From Utricularia gibba (taxonomy: Eukaryota > Streptophyta > Magnoliopsida > Lamiales > Lentibulariaceae), in NCBI GenBank assembly GCA_002189035.1, contig NEEC01000008.1, positions 1,116,001 through 1,180,000 of the forward strand: a stretch of 64,000 nucleotides of DNA. The letters run 5' to 3'. A model generated the notes under the pieces. It was not told the origin of the DNA. It saw nothing but the letters and a program-made list of their open reading frames with translations, and searched no databases. The translations under genes were made by a program, and so were the position numbers. Positions 11,294 to 25,485 of this stretch are shown in pieces (positions within the stretch are counted from its first letter, which is position 1; each line of letters starts with the position of its first letter).

Positions 11294-13301
11294 ATGGGCC
11301 ACTGGAATACTCATTTGAGAGCACATATGAATGACATGCATGGAGCTCAGCAAAATCAACCATGCATCTTCTATGAGAATTTTACTAGCCTGTCTCAGCG
11401 CCATCCACAAACTGGCATTCCAGGACTCCGGAATGGGTTTGCACCCGAACTGCATGAAGGCGCAGTGAACTTTGGAGTGCCGCAGATAAACAGTATCCAA
11501 CCTGGGCATCCAGTCCCCAACCTTGATTTGAATTTTCCTCCACCTTCTGGCCATTATTCTCAATATCTGGAACCACCATCTTGTGCTGGAGATTTCCCGA
11601 TTCAGGTTCCACACAGGGCCCTTGATACTCATGGAATTGGCTGTTTTCCAGCGAGCAGCTACAGCAGGAATATTCCTTACATGGATGATATCAGGGGAGC
11701 TTATAAGAGCAAGGTTGCCGAAGGCATTCATGGGCATTATCAATATCATAATGCTTCTGCGGGTCCAAGCTTCTCCATTCCCCCTACAAATGGTATGTGT
11801 CTAAAGCCAATTTTCCTTGCTGAAAGTGGGTTGCAGTATTTCATGACAAATATGATGGAAATATAAACGTTTCAGTTGCTGAAACCAGCTCCTTTGGAGG
11901 TATAAGAAACCAGCCATGTGTTATTGGTGCTGAACCATTTCTGGTTCACAATGCAAATCAACTGGTGATGGGGAGTTATGCTTCTCCATCCATTCAGATG
12001 CCTGGAAATCATTGGTCAGACATTAACTATCATGTGAATAATGAAGTTGCATGGAGACCTGCTCCTGAACATTATCCTCATGGTAATTTATTTGGTTTGT
12101 GTGCTCTTTCCGGGCTACGATTGATTCTATTCAAAATTTGACCTTGTTATTTTTGTCACTTCACATATTTGCGGGTGAATTTTTAGCTCATATCAATCCA
12201 GGTCATGTCTCTTTTCGAGGATTTCAAGTGCCTGCCAACAATGGAAGCTCACATCCCTTTGCTCATCTTCCTCCTCACATGGGTCATCCCAGTGCTCATC
12301 AACCTGCTCTGAGCATGCTTGTACCTAGAGGTTACAATGTTTACCCTACTGTTGTTATCTTGGTTGAGTGTGGGGTTAAGCATGAAGTCAACTGCATCAT
12401 CCACTATAAACCAATGCGCAGCAACTTGTTATTTGGAACAAGTTTTTTTCTTTAATTTTGTGCAGATCTGATTACTATAATCATGGAATGCATACTTGTC
12501 AATGGGAAATCTGTTACCCTGGATGAGTCAGTCTTTATTGGCTGTAGCATTAACTGTTTGAAGGTGCTGCAGATGCAGCGGCAACAGATTTAGCTTCTCC
12601 GGGATTTCATTATGGCCGGCGGCCTCGAGGAGCTGAGGTTGAATCAAGTGCAAGGCTCCAAGCTTATGCTCAGATGAGACTTCTACCAGAAGATGTAATG
12701 TTCTCTAGTCTTGATTTACAGTCTTATTGGGTAGAGTGAAAACTTCCTCCCTTTTCTAGGAAACTGCCATACTGGAGATTCCTGGATACCATGAACCTCA
12801 AGATCCTGCCGACCAGCACCGTGACATGCGTTTGGACATAGATCACATGTCCTACGAGGTAACTTCCACTCGCTGCTCCTCTTTGCGTGCATTGCCTCCT
12901 GATCAACCAATGCATTATGATACCAGGAGCTTCTTGCATTGGAAGACCAGATAGGTGTCGTCGGGACAGGATTACCCAGGGACTTCATCAGGTGTAATCT
13001 GAAAACAAGAGCGTGCACCCCTTTGACAGCACCCCGGGATCAACAGGTTGATTTCTGCGTCATATGCCAGGTAAACAGCATTTTCAAATCCACAATCCCA
13101 ACATATGCAAAAAATCTCTCCCTCCTGAGCTTGGTGATCCATGAAACTGCACAGTCAAGCTACGAAGAGGAGGCTGGAGAGATTGCAACGCTCAAGTGTG
13201 AGCATGAATACCACAGGGAATGCTTGGAGAAATGGCTGGTGATCAAGAACACATGCCCCATCTGCAAAGCCACTGCCTTGACCTCCAACAGGAATCTCTA
13301 A
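11294..13301 (+). CDS. RING-H2 E3 ubiquitin ligase (MBR/ZFP1-like, At3g15070-type)
   Basis: Seven coding exons: 11294–11792, 11876–12082, 12187–12330, 12573–12694, 12760–12858, 12927–13070 and 13155–13301. They total 1362 nt, 453 aa, in frame throughout. The first two thirds are low-complexity, rich in His, Pro, Asn and Gly, without a recognised fold. Then comes the family's conserved linker ETAILEIPGYHE...MRLDIDHMSYEELLALEDQIG. The C-terminal RING-H2 finger reads C-V-I-C, C-x-H-x2-H-x2-C and C-P-I-C, so all eight metal ligands are present; an intron falls directly after the first C-x2-C pair. The RING recruits an E2, and the disordered N-terminus presumably selects substrates. In-frame start at 11294 follows a 5' UTR acceptor. 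Substrates are unknown. Confidence 0.88.
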
Positions 13302-13815
13302 TCCACAGAGGGAGTCCTATTTGAAACTGAAACAACTGGCTGTGTGGTATTTCATTACTATGTTTGGGATTTAAATACCAGTAAATTCAGGCAGCAGGGG
13401 AAGAACAGACCACCCAACTTTTTCCTTGGTCTATGTATATATTTATGTGCAGGACGCTGTACAGATATGCCTATTTGTTGGTTGTGCTATCATGTGCATG
13501 CCTCCACTTCGCTGCAAGTATAAGGTTTTTTTAAATAGTTTTATTATCATAAGACAATTTTCGCTTCCAAAAATTCAAAAATTTAAAATCTCAGGAAAGA
13601 ATGTGTCAAGCAAAGTCTAAGAATTAAGGATTAAATTTGATGTTCAAACCGAACTTGATGAATCAATGAGCTAGCTTTGGTCTCTCCTGCATAAAGGGAG
13701 TATTATTACAATGTAGTGGTTATGTCTCGTGGTTGGTGCTCCGATGAAGGAAACACACACGGGGAAAACAGAAATGATGTCCAAAATTGTTGGGAATACG
13801 TAGGCCGATGGAGCA
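13302..13815. other. spacer between convergent genes
   Basis: Holds the 3' UTRs of the RING gene (plus) and malate dehydrogenase (minus). No further gene seen. Confidence 0.6.
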
Positions 13816-15600
<1,785 letters not shown>

Positions 15601-15808
15601 TGAGCAATCGCCGCCGAGATTCGCAAGAGCAGTTGCGGGCAGGGTGAGGGAGCTTTGGAGTGCGAGATGTTCGAGAGCCAAGCCAACTAGTCCAAGCCTA
15701 GCCCAATTATTTTTGTGAATTTTTCAATTTAAATAAAAAATGGAAATAAAGCTTCACCGTGCTAAACCCTATCTCATTTTCATCGCCGGCTAGGGTTCTG
15801 CTGCTGCA
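15601..15808. promoter_or_regulatory. divergent (probably bidirectional) promoter of mMDH and MORF8
   Basis: Only 208 bp separate the two start codons, and both genes encode mitochondrially targeted proteins. An AT-rich core (15705–15750) and an AGCCCAATT site II-like half-element (15700–15708) are visible. If the alternative mMDH ATG at 15681 is used, the gap shrinks to 127 bp. That one element serves both directions is inferred from the geometry. Confidence 0.6.
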
Positions 15809-17709
15809 ATGGCGACACGTATTTTCGGCCAGTCACTCGCCGTGAATGGAAGATCATTTCTCGCAGCCGTCTCACGTCCATACGCCACCTCTTCGTCTGT
15901 TTTTCTGCAAAATCGTTATCTATTTCGTCTCCGTCCGCTCGTGGCAACATCCCACGCCTCATATTTCCGGAGGATTTCTCCGATCAGGGGATTTGCAACT
16001 CGATCAACTTCATCTTCTCTAAGTGACCCAAACCCTAACTGGTCTAATCGCCCTCCAAAGGAGACCATCCTCCTCGATGGCTGTGATTTCGAGCATTGGC
16101 TTGTGGTCATGGAGAAACCAGAGGGAGATCCAACCAGGGACGAAATTATTGATAGCTACATCAAGAAGTTGGCTGAAGTCGTGGGGAGGTCCATTTTTTC
16201 CCTTTCTCCATGCTCAGATTTTCATTTTTCCGGCATTCTTCTGATTGTGTTTTTTGCACGTATAATGAACGACTGTCTCACGTACACAGTGAGGAAGAAG
16301 CGAGGAAGAAAATCTACTCTGTTTCTACGCGGCATTACTATGCATTTGGAGCCCTTGTTTCTGAAGAGCTTTCCTACAAGTTAAAAGGTTTGTCTTTGCA
16401 ACATTTTACCTGTTCGAAGTTTTACTGTTCATGTTTTCATTGTCCATTGTGAAAATTTGATCGCGGTGTTTTCTGCGGTGCAGAATTAGATAAGGTTCGC
16501 TGGGTACTCCCTGATTCCTACCTCGATGTGAAGAACAAGGATTATGGAGGTATACTTGTGTGGAATTTGTTTCTGCCTAATTAAGAGTGATGCCATCCGG
16601 ATTACCATTTTTTAAGATGTTGGCATTTTTGTTTTACCTAGTTTTTTTTTTTTTTTTTGGTGAACCTGTTGCTGGAAAATGAGGATTGCCATCACTCTGG
16701 TCACAGGTGAACCTTTTATTGATGGTCAAGCAGTTCCATATCATCCAAAGTATCACGAAGAATGGGTGAGGAATAATGCCCGTGCGAATGAGAGAAACAG
16801 ACGGAATGATAGGCCCCGGCAATTTGACAGGTCTCGGAACTTTGAGAGAAGACGAGATCCGCAGATGAATCAGTACTCAGGGGGCAATAATGTGACTGGT
16901 CAACCTAATGCTCCTGGCACTGGTCCAATGCAGCAAAACATGGTAAGTCTGACCTACTACCCAACCAACATGCCTTAACGTATTAGTGATGTTTGGAACT
17001 GTGATCTGAAGTATGCTGCGTTCAATCCCACCATGTTTTTTCTTTCCCTTTGGCATCAACACTAAAATGCATCATCCAGTTTATCATTTTTTGTGAGTGA
17101 CTTCCAAACTTGCGTTGACGTGTTAATCAAATTCAAACCTGTTTTGTGCAGCCTGGTATGGGAGGACAGCCAAGTTACAATAACAGCATCCATCAACCTG
17201 CTGCCCCAAGCCCTGGCTCTATGCAGCCAAACGTGGGAGGGCAGCCAAATTACATGTCTCAGCCCGCTGTTCCAACCCCGGGCACTATACAGCCACCCAT
17301 GGGAGGACAGCCATTTTACAGCAATAACACATCCCAGCCTTCTGCCCCAACCCCAGGTACCGTGCAGCCAAACATGGGAGGGCAACCTAACTATGTTCCC
17401 AACATGACTCCGCCACCCAATGCCCCCTTCCCTGGACAAGTGCAGACTAATGTGGGAGGATATCCCAACTCAGGCCCTGGTGGCTTCCCTCCAAACAATG
17501 CTGGATACACACCTCGAGGTAATGCAGGTGGCTTCTCACAGCCTCCTCCTGCTTATGGCACGGGGCAAGGTTACCATGCACCAAATACGACCCAGAATCA
17601 GAGGCATAACTCTTATCAAGGGTATGCACCTCCTACTGTTCCCAATCCTTATCACCCACAGGACCAAAACGCTCCTCCCCAGGTTCAAAATGTTCCCACC
17701 AGGGATTAG
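15809..17709 (+). CDS. MORF8: multiple organellar RNA editing factor 8 (MORF8/RIP1)
   Basis: Required for C-to-U RNA editing in mitochondria and plastids, acting with PPR proteins. Five exons (15809–16188, 16290–16387, 16484–16549, 16707–16942, 17152–17709) total 1338 nt, 445 aa, intact. The N-terminal 60 residues are a Ser/Arg-rich presequence. The MORF domain starts at about residue 70 with NWSNRPPKETILLDGCDFEH and continues through KIYSVSTRHYYAFGALVSEE and VRWVLPDSYLDVKNKDYGG to KYHEEWVRNNARANERNRRN. An Arg-rich linker follows, then a Gly/Pro/Gln/Asn tail with degenerate repeats of about 22–25 residues, as in MORF8 orthologues. It is expressed divergently from mMDH. Confidence 0.95.
17152..17460 (+). 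repeat. degenerate tandem repeat coding for the MORF8 tail
   Basis: Four to five imperfect units of about 66–75 bp. Each encodes a GGQPxY box followed by a Pro-rich AxPxPGxxQP box (for example NVGGQPNY, PMGGQPFY, NMGGQPNY and PTPGTIQP, PTPGTVQP). All units stay in frame. Confidence 0.75.
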
Positions 17710-19063
17710 CACCCCCCTCCCCCAGATCTGATTGATAGCTGCAAAGTGAACCATCAATATCATAGCCTTCTTTTATGTAATCTTCTGCCTGGAGTGATCT
17801 GCTGTATATACAGGTTATATGAGCATGTTACGTGGTTCATGGTGTAGGAACATCTCTGAATTCATTTGATCATCATCTGTTAGTGTAGATTTGTTTGTGG
17901 AACTTACAGGCGGCTGTTTAGGGTTTATTTTTAATTAAAAATTTTGATAGAATAATAATTTATATGTTTCAAAATGTTTCTTTAAAAGTAATTATTATAC
18001 AATTACTTTATATTTAAAATTTTATTGACTATAGTTATTTACAGAAATAATGAATGTACTTACAAATTCAAATTTTAAAATTAATTCTCAAAAATCAATT
18101 ATAACATGAAAACTGATATCCCATGACTTTGTTAGAATTATAATGATTCTAAAATTTTATATATATTTAAAAATAGAAATAATTTTATTAAAATATACAT
18201 GATTTTGTGAGAATAAATTTAATTTACAAAAGAAATCCTCACAGGTGGGGTTGGAAAATGGGATGGAGAAATGGGGATTAACAGTAGTAGGCCACGTGGA
18301 TACAAGGACCCGCGGGTCGGAAAGGGGTTCACGCAACACAACAACTAAACGACACCGTTTGATGAAATGCCATCCCCCACGCATCATCATCGATTGACGA
18401 TTGCCTTGCGATACCCTGGGCTTCGAAGTGTTCTTCTCATCCAAGAAATCTTGATTTCTTTCTGATGCTCTCGAATTTGCCCGCATTTCCGATCACTCCC
18501 TTGCTCTGATCCTCCGAATTCTTTTGTGAGTAATTTAATTTTGGAGTCGGAAGTCGTGTTGTGGCGTGATTTGCTACCCAAGGATCGGTGAGTTTCGTTG
18601 TTTTCGCGGATTTCTGATGTAGGCTTATGATGAGTAGTAATTGTATGGGGGTAATAGTATTGCTTGTTTTGTGTTCATGGTGTTATTTTGCTGATTTTGT
18701 GTGGTTGGTTGCTCCTGATTTGGTTTGATGCTGCTGCTTTTTCTGTGTTGTTTTGAATGTTGGGGTCTTCGAGTTTTGTGGTCGTTGTCCGACGAAGACA
18801 ATTTATCACATGATGCTATTCCTTTAGGTTTATCTTTTGGTTTGGATTTGTAGCTGAACGGATTCTTGGCGCAACTTTGACTTTCGTCTACCTATTTTTG
18901 TGGGTGTGTAGTTCGTAATCAATGTATTTTCAGGATTTCCTTGTTGCATATTTTACTGCGCAGCTGTTGGAATGCTTTTGTTCTGGCTTGTGTACCTTCT
19001 TTCCAATATTGCCTCAATTCATTTTATTTTTGGGGGAACTTCCCCAGTAGGAGGCAATCTTGT
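17710..19063 (+). other. MORF8 3' flank, AT-rich spacer and ATI-like promoter/leader
   Basis: An AT-rich block (about 17930–18230) separates two genes on the same strand. A G-box CACGTG lies at 18293–18298. A GC-richer leader runs to about 18587, where CG|GTGAGTTTCG looks like a donor for a 5' UTR intron. Candidate acceptors lie near 18934 (TTTCAG|GA) and 19050. No other coding exon was recognised. Confidence 0.5.
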
Positions 19064-20103
19064 ATGGCTGATAATGATGAGAGGACGGAAGGAGTTCCCA
19101 GAGGGAATGAGTGGGAAGTTGTATCGCTCACTGCATCTGCGTATGCAGCTGCACCTGGACAAGAGCAGGTTGGTTTGAGCCCTGATGGTGGGAAAAATTT
19201 GAGTGAAGAGATTGTAGCTGAAAGCCCCATTGCTATGTTTATGTCCGGTCATTTTATCTTTCCACCTAGTCAGCATGAGAATTTACCATTGGAGCCTGCT
19301 TATGATGGCAAAAAGGGAGTTGAATTAGATGTTATACCTGCACCTGAAGATGCCGATTTCATCACGGATGAAAAACCTGGAGAAGTTACAAGAGGATTGA
19401 TGCCTGCTGAATTTTCAACTTCTGGTTCTGAGTATGAGGACAATGTAATCTTTTCCAAAGAGAAGAACATTCAGAGCAATGCAGATTTGTGTTCATTTCG
19501 GTCTGAGACCGAGGTTGAGAAATCGGGTACTGTTGAAAGGGGAGTGGGGGCAAGTGATGGACTTGAACCTGATGATGAATCTTTGGATTCGCGGTTTTCA
19601 GAATCTCCAGAGGGAAAAAAGCTTGGTGATGATGATTTCCCTTGTGAATGTTGGTGGAAACGGAAGGCTGTTTCATTCTATTCCGTTGCAAAGGAAACAA
19701 ATACCTTTTGGTCGATTTTTGTTGCTGCTACTGTTATGGGGCTTGTGATTATCGGTCATCGGTGGCAACAGGAGAGGTGGCAGGTGCTTCAGCTTAGGCG
19801 TTTTGCTCCAGATGAGGTACCAAAATTCTTGCCCTGTATTCACACGCAGCTCATTCCTTTTTGCATCCATTTTCATTCGCTGATCATATACGTAACTCAA
19901 GCAGAAACCATGGTTCTAGTTTCTCCAAACCTTGGGTTGGGAAACTATGACCTCCTTGACAAAGTTGCTGTCTACTGAATATCTGTCTGCGAGTGCAGGG
20001 AATGAGCCGGATTCTGGGCCCGATACATCGCCTGAAAGACTTGGTCATTGGTGGCCACCGGCGCGGTTCACTTCTACACGGAGCCTCCTCGAGTGAAGGT
20101 TGA
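19064..20103 (+). CDS. ATG8-interacting protein 1/2-like (ATI)
   Basis: Two exons (19064–19816, 19999–20103; 858 nt, 285 aa, intact). It matches the plant ATI family: N-terminal RGNEWEVVSLTASAYAAAPG, a long acidic Ser/Glu-rich middle, then CECWWKRKAVSFYSVAKETN, one transmembrane helix (about residues 225–240, SIFVAATVMGLVIIG) and HRWQQERWQVLQLRRFAPDE. The short exon 2 gives a basic tail ending GSLLHGASSSEG. ATI proteins bind ATG8 and deliver ER or plastid cargo to the vacuole. WEVV fits the ATG8-interacting W-x-x-[LIV] core, though other sites are possible. An upstream frame continues without a stop, but the ATG at 19064 matches the family start. Confidence 0.87.
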
Positions 20104-21675
20104 AGACAGGCATCCTTCTAGTCGTCCTATATATTGCATTTGCCTTGAACTCCTTCATCTAGTCCCCGTGCTGCTGCATATTCTACCCGTATTGGGTGGT
20201 GGAAGCAACCCAGCTTCTTTTTCTTAACATGTTGTCTGCACTTCAGTCAACTGCGAATGCAACTTCCATTTCTCACTCTTTTCACAAGGAAAAAGGGATT
20301 CAAAGTGAACAAAGGTCGAGGAAAGGCAATGCTTTGTTCGGTCTTCAACATCCCGAGGAACCGCCAGTTGATTTATTGTTCATTCATTTTACATTTCATT
20401 AGGTTACGGAACGAAATAATTGCTGCAAGCAAAAATGGGTAGGCGCGCAACCCAAGAAGCCGCCGCAATTGACCGGAGCCCAACATGCGTTGATTCACCG
20501 TGGTTGTTGAGGGGAGGCGATCTCGAACTGAACGACTACAGGTCGCAGAACCGCCGGAGCTCCATCAGACGGCGAACTTGCTTGCGGCGATGGTTTGAAT
20601 TGATGGAAAGGTGAGTTCGTTACGGAAGAGTGAATTGTGTGTACAGGTGGAGGTGGGGCTTCTCCGTGAGGGAGAGAGAGAGATAGATGCTCACGCTTTG
20701 TAGATGTCAGGGTCAGAGTCGCCTGATGAGCGCTTTTCAAAAGATGAAATGGGGGTTGGTGATTGGAGGAGTACACCGAGGAAGAAGACAAACGACGCCA
20801 TAAATGGCGGGGAAATCAAGCAAAAGCAAGAAAAAAAAATGTGTATTTTTTTTTACTGCTGTTTATCCGACCTTTTTTTTAATACGTTGGGGGTTCTTCC
20901 ACAATGGCGAAAACGGGGAGATTCGTGTGAAGGACGACAGCTGGAGCGACCGTCGTTGAGCTGATTTCGTGGCACCATTATCAACTGGAGCACACCTTTT
21001 GGGATCGCATACTCTTTTTTCCCAGAAGGGAGTATTTGGAGGACCGAAATCGTCGGAGTTTGGTTTTTGTATCTGGCCGTTCTATTTTCGTTGCTGCCCC
21101 AATTTGTGCGGACGTGTACGAGGAGGTGAGGTTCTCTTTCTGCATTTTCTGGGGTTTTTTTTCGGTGCTTCATTTGAGCGTATGATTTGAAACACGGTGG
21201 CGACGATCTTTTTTGTTTTACAGTTTTCTGAAATCATGTCTTTTGTATTCTGACGTTCTTCGTTTGGGTCCTCCTCCTGCAAGGTTAGACACCAGAATCT
21301 CAGTATTTGCATGATAATGTGATGTGGGTGCTGTTGATGAGGAATGATTAATTGGATTGAGGTGAAGCCTCAAGTGAAAAAAAAAAGATTATTCGTGTGA
21401 TACTTTTTATGGAAAACCTTCATTACAGCGTCAAACTCTTCACCTGAAGTCTCCCGAAAACGGATGCCATGAGGTGTATTCTTCTGCTGGATAGCTGCAT
21501 GCTCCCATGTGGGAGATGTGTGGATTGAAAAAGCTCCTATGGAGCAATTTGGGGCATGCCGTTGGAGAAGTCTGGTTCTTCCTATGCTGCTGCATCTCCT
21601 GCAGTAGTAGAGTTAAGTGCAAATTGATTGCATATAATTGCTGGCAAGCCGTATGTAGATAAGGGACCTGATTTT
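20104..21675 (+). other. ATI-like 3' UTR and 5' region of the IDM1-like gene
   Basis: No coding exon assigned with confidence. A 23-codon frame (21556–21627), in frame with the following CDS, ends in TGA directly before it. Short open stretches on both strands near 20420–20800 have no recognisable protein and look like chance. Confidence 0.4.
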
Positions 21676-24600
21676 ATGGGAAGAGGAAAACGTAAGAAGA
21701 AAGCCGTTTGTGTAGATAGAAATGGCCAGAAGGAAACCTTGTTAGACCATGTGAAGTTGCCTAGTTCTCTAGGGAACAATGCCTGCAAGCTGCTAGTTCT
21801 TGATCCAACTGTTTCCACTGCAAACAGCTTGCGAACTAATAGACCAAAGAAGCCAAAGTGGAAGGAATCATGTTTTATCAGGCTGAGCGAAGAGGAATTG
21901 GCAAAGCCCAAAGATATAAAAAGTGATCCCCGTCCAATTCTTCGATATCACATCAACTGCTTGCTTATAGCTGCAGGCTGGTTGATTGGAAGGCGAAGAC
22001 GGAACAGCAAATATCATGGGATTGGGGAGTATGTTTACAAGTCTCCAGCAGGAAGACCAATTCGTGAATTTCATCGAGCATGGAGAATGTGTGGTGAGAG
22101 TTTGCTTCCAGATGCAATTTTTTCTTCTCAAACAGATGAGAATATGCAGTGGGCTGACATGACTGAGTTCTGGTATGGTTTATCCCACACTATCAAAATG
22201 ATTGAAGAAAATTTTAATGTTTTGGTGGCTGATTCTTCTATGGCTCGGCTGTGGTGCATTCTAGACCCTTATGCAAATGTGGTTTTCATAGAAAAAACGT
22301 TTCGGCTACTTAAAGAAGGAATTGCTGTAAAAGCAACTAGAACCATGTTGATTGAATCAGATGCGAGACCTAAAGCTAAACATCCCAAAGTCTCTGGATA
22401 TGGGAGAAGTTCCTTGAACCCAAGGCTTGCGCAAGGTTGGGATTATAGTGTCAATGATATTAACAGCGTTGACATGCCTGGGCAAGTTGGCTCGGGAGTT
22501 AGTTCTGAACACACTGAAAGTACGGATAACAGTAAATATGTCTGGCCCAGGAGGGCCGAGAGCAAATCTTGGAACAAGTCAGATATGGAACTAGATCATT
22601 TTATTGACAGAAATTGCCCTGCTCGTGAAAGTAGTTCTAAACGCCCATCCAAAAAATCCAAGTTGTCCAGCCCTCGGGATGATGATCTCCTAATCTCTGC
22701 TATAATGAAATCCAAAAATGTCCGAGCTACAAAGAAAAGGTCCAATCGCATAACAAGACCTCTTGGGAAAAGAAAAACGCCTAAAGGGAGTTGCAAGTTG
22801 CTACCTAGGAGCTTTAAGAAGGGTGGGAAGCAAGCTATTGAAGGAAAATGGTCCCTTGCTGAATCAAGAACAGTTTTATCATGGATGATTCACTGCAATG
22901 CGATTTCTTTGAATGACGAGATTCAGTACCGGGATACAGATACTGATGTAATATTGAAAGATGGTGTAATTACTAGAGGCGGTATTTTATGCAGTTGCTG
23001 TCATCAAGTCCTTTCCATTTCAGAACTCAAGTGTCATGCTGGTTTTAAATCGAATCTGCCCTGTATGAATCTTTTCATGAAGTCTGGTAAGCCGTTTATC
23101 TTATGTCAACTTGAGGCATGGTCATCTGAATTCAGGGCAAGACAGATGCCCCCTCAAATTAATAGAGTTGATGAAATGGATCATAATGATGATAGCTGTG
23201 GGTGCTGTGGTGACGTTGGTGAATTGCTATGTTGTGATAGTTGCCCATCTGCATTTCATATGAGATGCCTCTTTGAGCAGGTGTAGTTTTTATCGCTTAG
23301 CTTAACATCTTTCGTATTAGGATTTTTTTTTTGGCCATCTTCGTTGCAAGCAAATGAAACGAGCATTTTTAATGGCCATATCTTGCACAAATTACCTCTG
23401 GAAAGCATGTAATATTATTCGTTGCCTGAATAATAAGCTTTTTTATGCATCACCAAACTCTTTTTTATACTTTGTTATTCTAGAAAAGTCGCACCTGTTA
23501 AGATTCTTTGTCAAGCGTATAATAGATGGTGTAAACTGATATTCTTTCTTTCCTCCAGGAACTTCCTGAAGGTAGCTGGTATTGCCCTCGATGTCGTTGC
23601 CAGATCTGTGGGGATTTAGTCACTAGTGGAACTTCAGATTTACTCTGTGGTCTGAAATGCCAGCAGTGTGAGCATAAATGTAATTTCCTCCAGAATTTGA
23701 GCATCTGATACCAACATTGCTGTTTTACGTTGTTCAGTCTCTTTATTCTTATATTATTTCTTAAGAAAAAATACGGTCGAGAGCGTTTAGAATGTGTATT
23801 GAGCGAAGTCCTTTTTGATGATGTTGTTGGTTTCAAAGGCGAATTTTTTGTGCGCAATAACCCATTCCGTACATTTTCTTGCTTGCTTCTGGGAAAACTC
23901 ATTACTTAATACCTGTAAACAGACCACAAGACATGCATGGAGGGGAGTTGTATGCAAATTGGATTGTCTTCAGCTGCATGGTTTTGTGGAGATGGCTGTC
24001 ACAAGGTAAATGGTGTGTTTCTAATGACGCCCTTAAGTAACTTCTTTTTGTGGTTACGAAGCAAAGATAATTGAGAAACAGAGATAAGGAACTTTCACGA
24101 ATCTACATTGTCAACTGCAAAACCCATGTGATGCAGTTGTGATAATAATTAAATCTGTGCATTTGCAAAACCTTCTTTTCAACTGTTAGTCCTTAACATC
24201 TGAAGGAATTTTGCATTCATGCCTTTTGAAAATCACACTACAGTGGAATGTCTTTGACACTTTCTTTTGCTGGGTTGAGAACTCTTCCATTGCATTGCCA
24301 CATTGCATGAACTTTAGTATCCATCTTAAATGCAGGTTTATACTGGCCTAGAGTCACGGATTGGGCTCAAAAATTATATTTCAAATGGTTTCTCCTGGAC
24401 CCTCCTTCGGTGCATTTCCAGTGATCACAAAACAAACACTTCACCACACGCAGTCGCCCTAGAGGCAGAATGCAACTCAAAATTGGCAGTTGCAATCACT
24501 ATATTGGAAGAATGCTTTCTTCCCATGGTCGACACAAGGACAGGAATAAGCATGATCCCTCAAGTAATTTTCAACCTAGGGTCAGTATTCAAAAGAAAAC

Positions 24601-25485
24601 TTGAGAGAAAGTGATCGGAAAGGGAACAAAAGTAAAAAAAAAATTGGATTACCATCTGTTAGCATGATGAACACATTCTTCAGTACATGCTTGTTGCATG
24701 CTCTCTGCGCCAATCAATATGTTGGCTTAGTATTTGAGTTAACTGAGTTTTAGCTGTTCTTCTGCATTGTCCTGCTCAATAGACTTTGATCCTTGATTTA
24801 GCAACATGGAATTCATGCATTCATCTCGTAGTGCTGGAACTATATGAACAAAAAGGTGGTTGATCTCCATTTTTGTTCGCTTTTTTTTTTTTCAGATCCC
24901 ATTTTGCACGCCTAGACTACAGTGGTTTCTATACAGTAGTCCTGGAAGAAGATGATGCGATCATGTGTGTAGCATCTATCAGGTAGAACATTCCTTCCCC
25001 CTTATACCTTCTCTATTGGAATGTAAACGTATGTAGGCTTTGTTGTTTTTTCCAAACTGACACTCGTTTTGTATTACTACTGGTCCAGAATCCATGGGAC
25101 AGAAGTTGCTGAGTTGCCTTTAATCGCGACGTGCAGCAGAAATCGTCGGAGAGGAATATGCCGCCGCCTCGTCGATTCAATCGAAAGGGTAACGCAGCTT
25201 TCCTCATAGTTCTGGTTGATTCAAAATAGCCATGCCCAAGTGATTGACGAGGAAATGAACTGATGATGGCCGCAGATGCTAATATCCCTCAACATCAAGA
25301 AGCTCGTGCTGTCCGCAATTCCGGAGCTACTAGAGACATGGGTTGTTGGGTTCGGCTTCGAACCGCTAGACGAGGACGAGAAGCAGAGCCTTAGCATGAT
25401 CAACTTGATGGTTTTCCCCTGTTCCATATGGCTCAAGAAGACCTTGACCCAAGGCACTGGCCAAAGCGATGGCACGTTTCTTTGA
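21676..25485 (+). CDS. IDM1: IDM1-like PHD-finger / GNAT histone acetyltransferase
   Basis: Seven exons (21676–23280, 23559–23679, 23923–24005, 24336–24580, 24896–24982, 25089–25188, 25276–25485) total 2451 nt, 816 aa, in frame. Domains: an N-terminal module with YHINCLLIAAGWLIGRRRRN and VYKSPAGRPIREF; a basic, nuclear-localisation-like linker; an SANT-like/Tify-adjacent block (VLSWMIHCNAISLNDEIQYR); a PHD finger CGCCGDVGELLCCDSCPSAF...HMRC (exons 1–2, WYCPRCRCQIC); then a GNAT domain with GFYTVVLEEDDAIMCVASIR and the acetyl-CoA loop RNRRRGICRRLVDSIER. IDM1 (ROS4) acetylates histone H3 to let DNA demethylases act. It is shorter than Arabidopsis IDM1 (about 1190 aa from memory), mainly at the N-terminus. 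The ATG at 21676 is the first in frame after TGA at 21625. Confidence 0.85.

Noticed and set aside
11285-11749. 154-codon minus-strand frame
   Set aside because: It is the shadow of exon 1 of the RING-H2 ligase on the other strand.
15601-15681. mMDH start at 15681
   Set aside because: In frame, but the downstream Met gives the typical mitochondrial presequence; kept only as an alternative.
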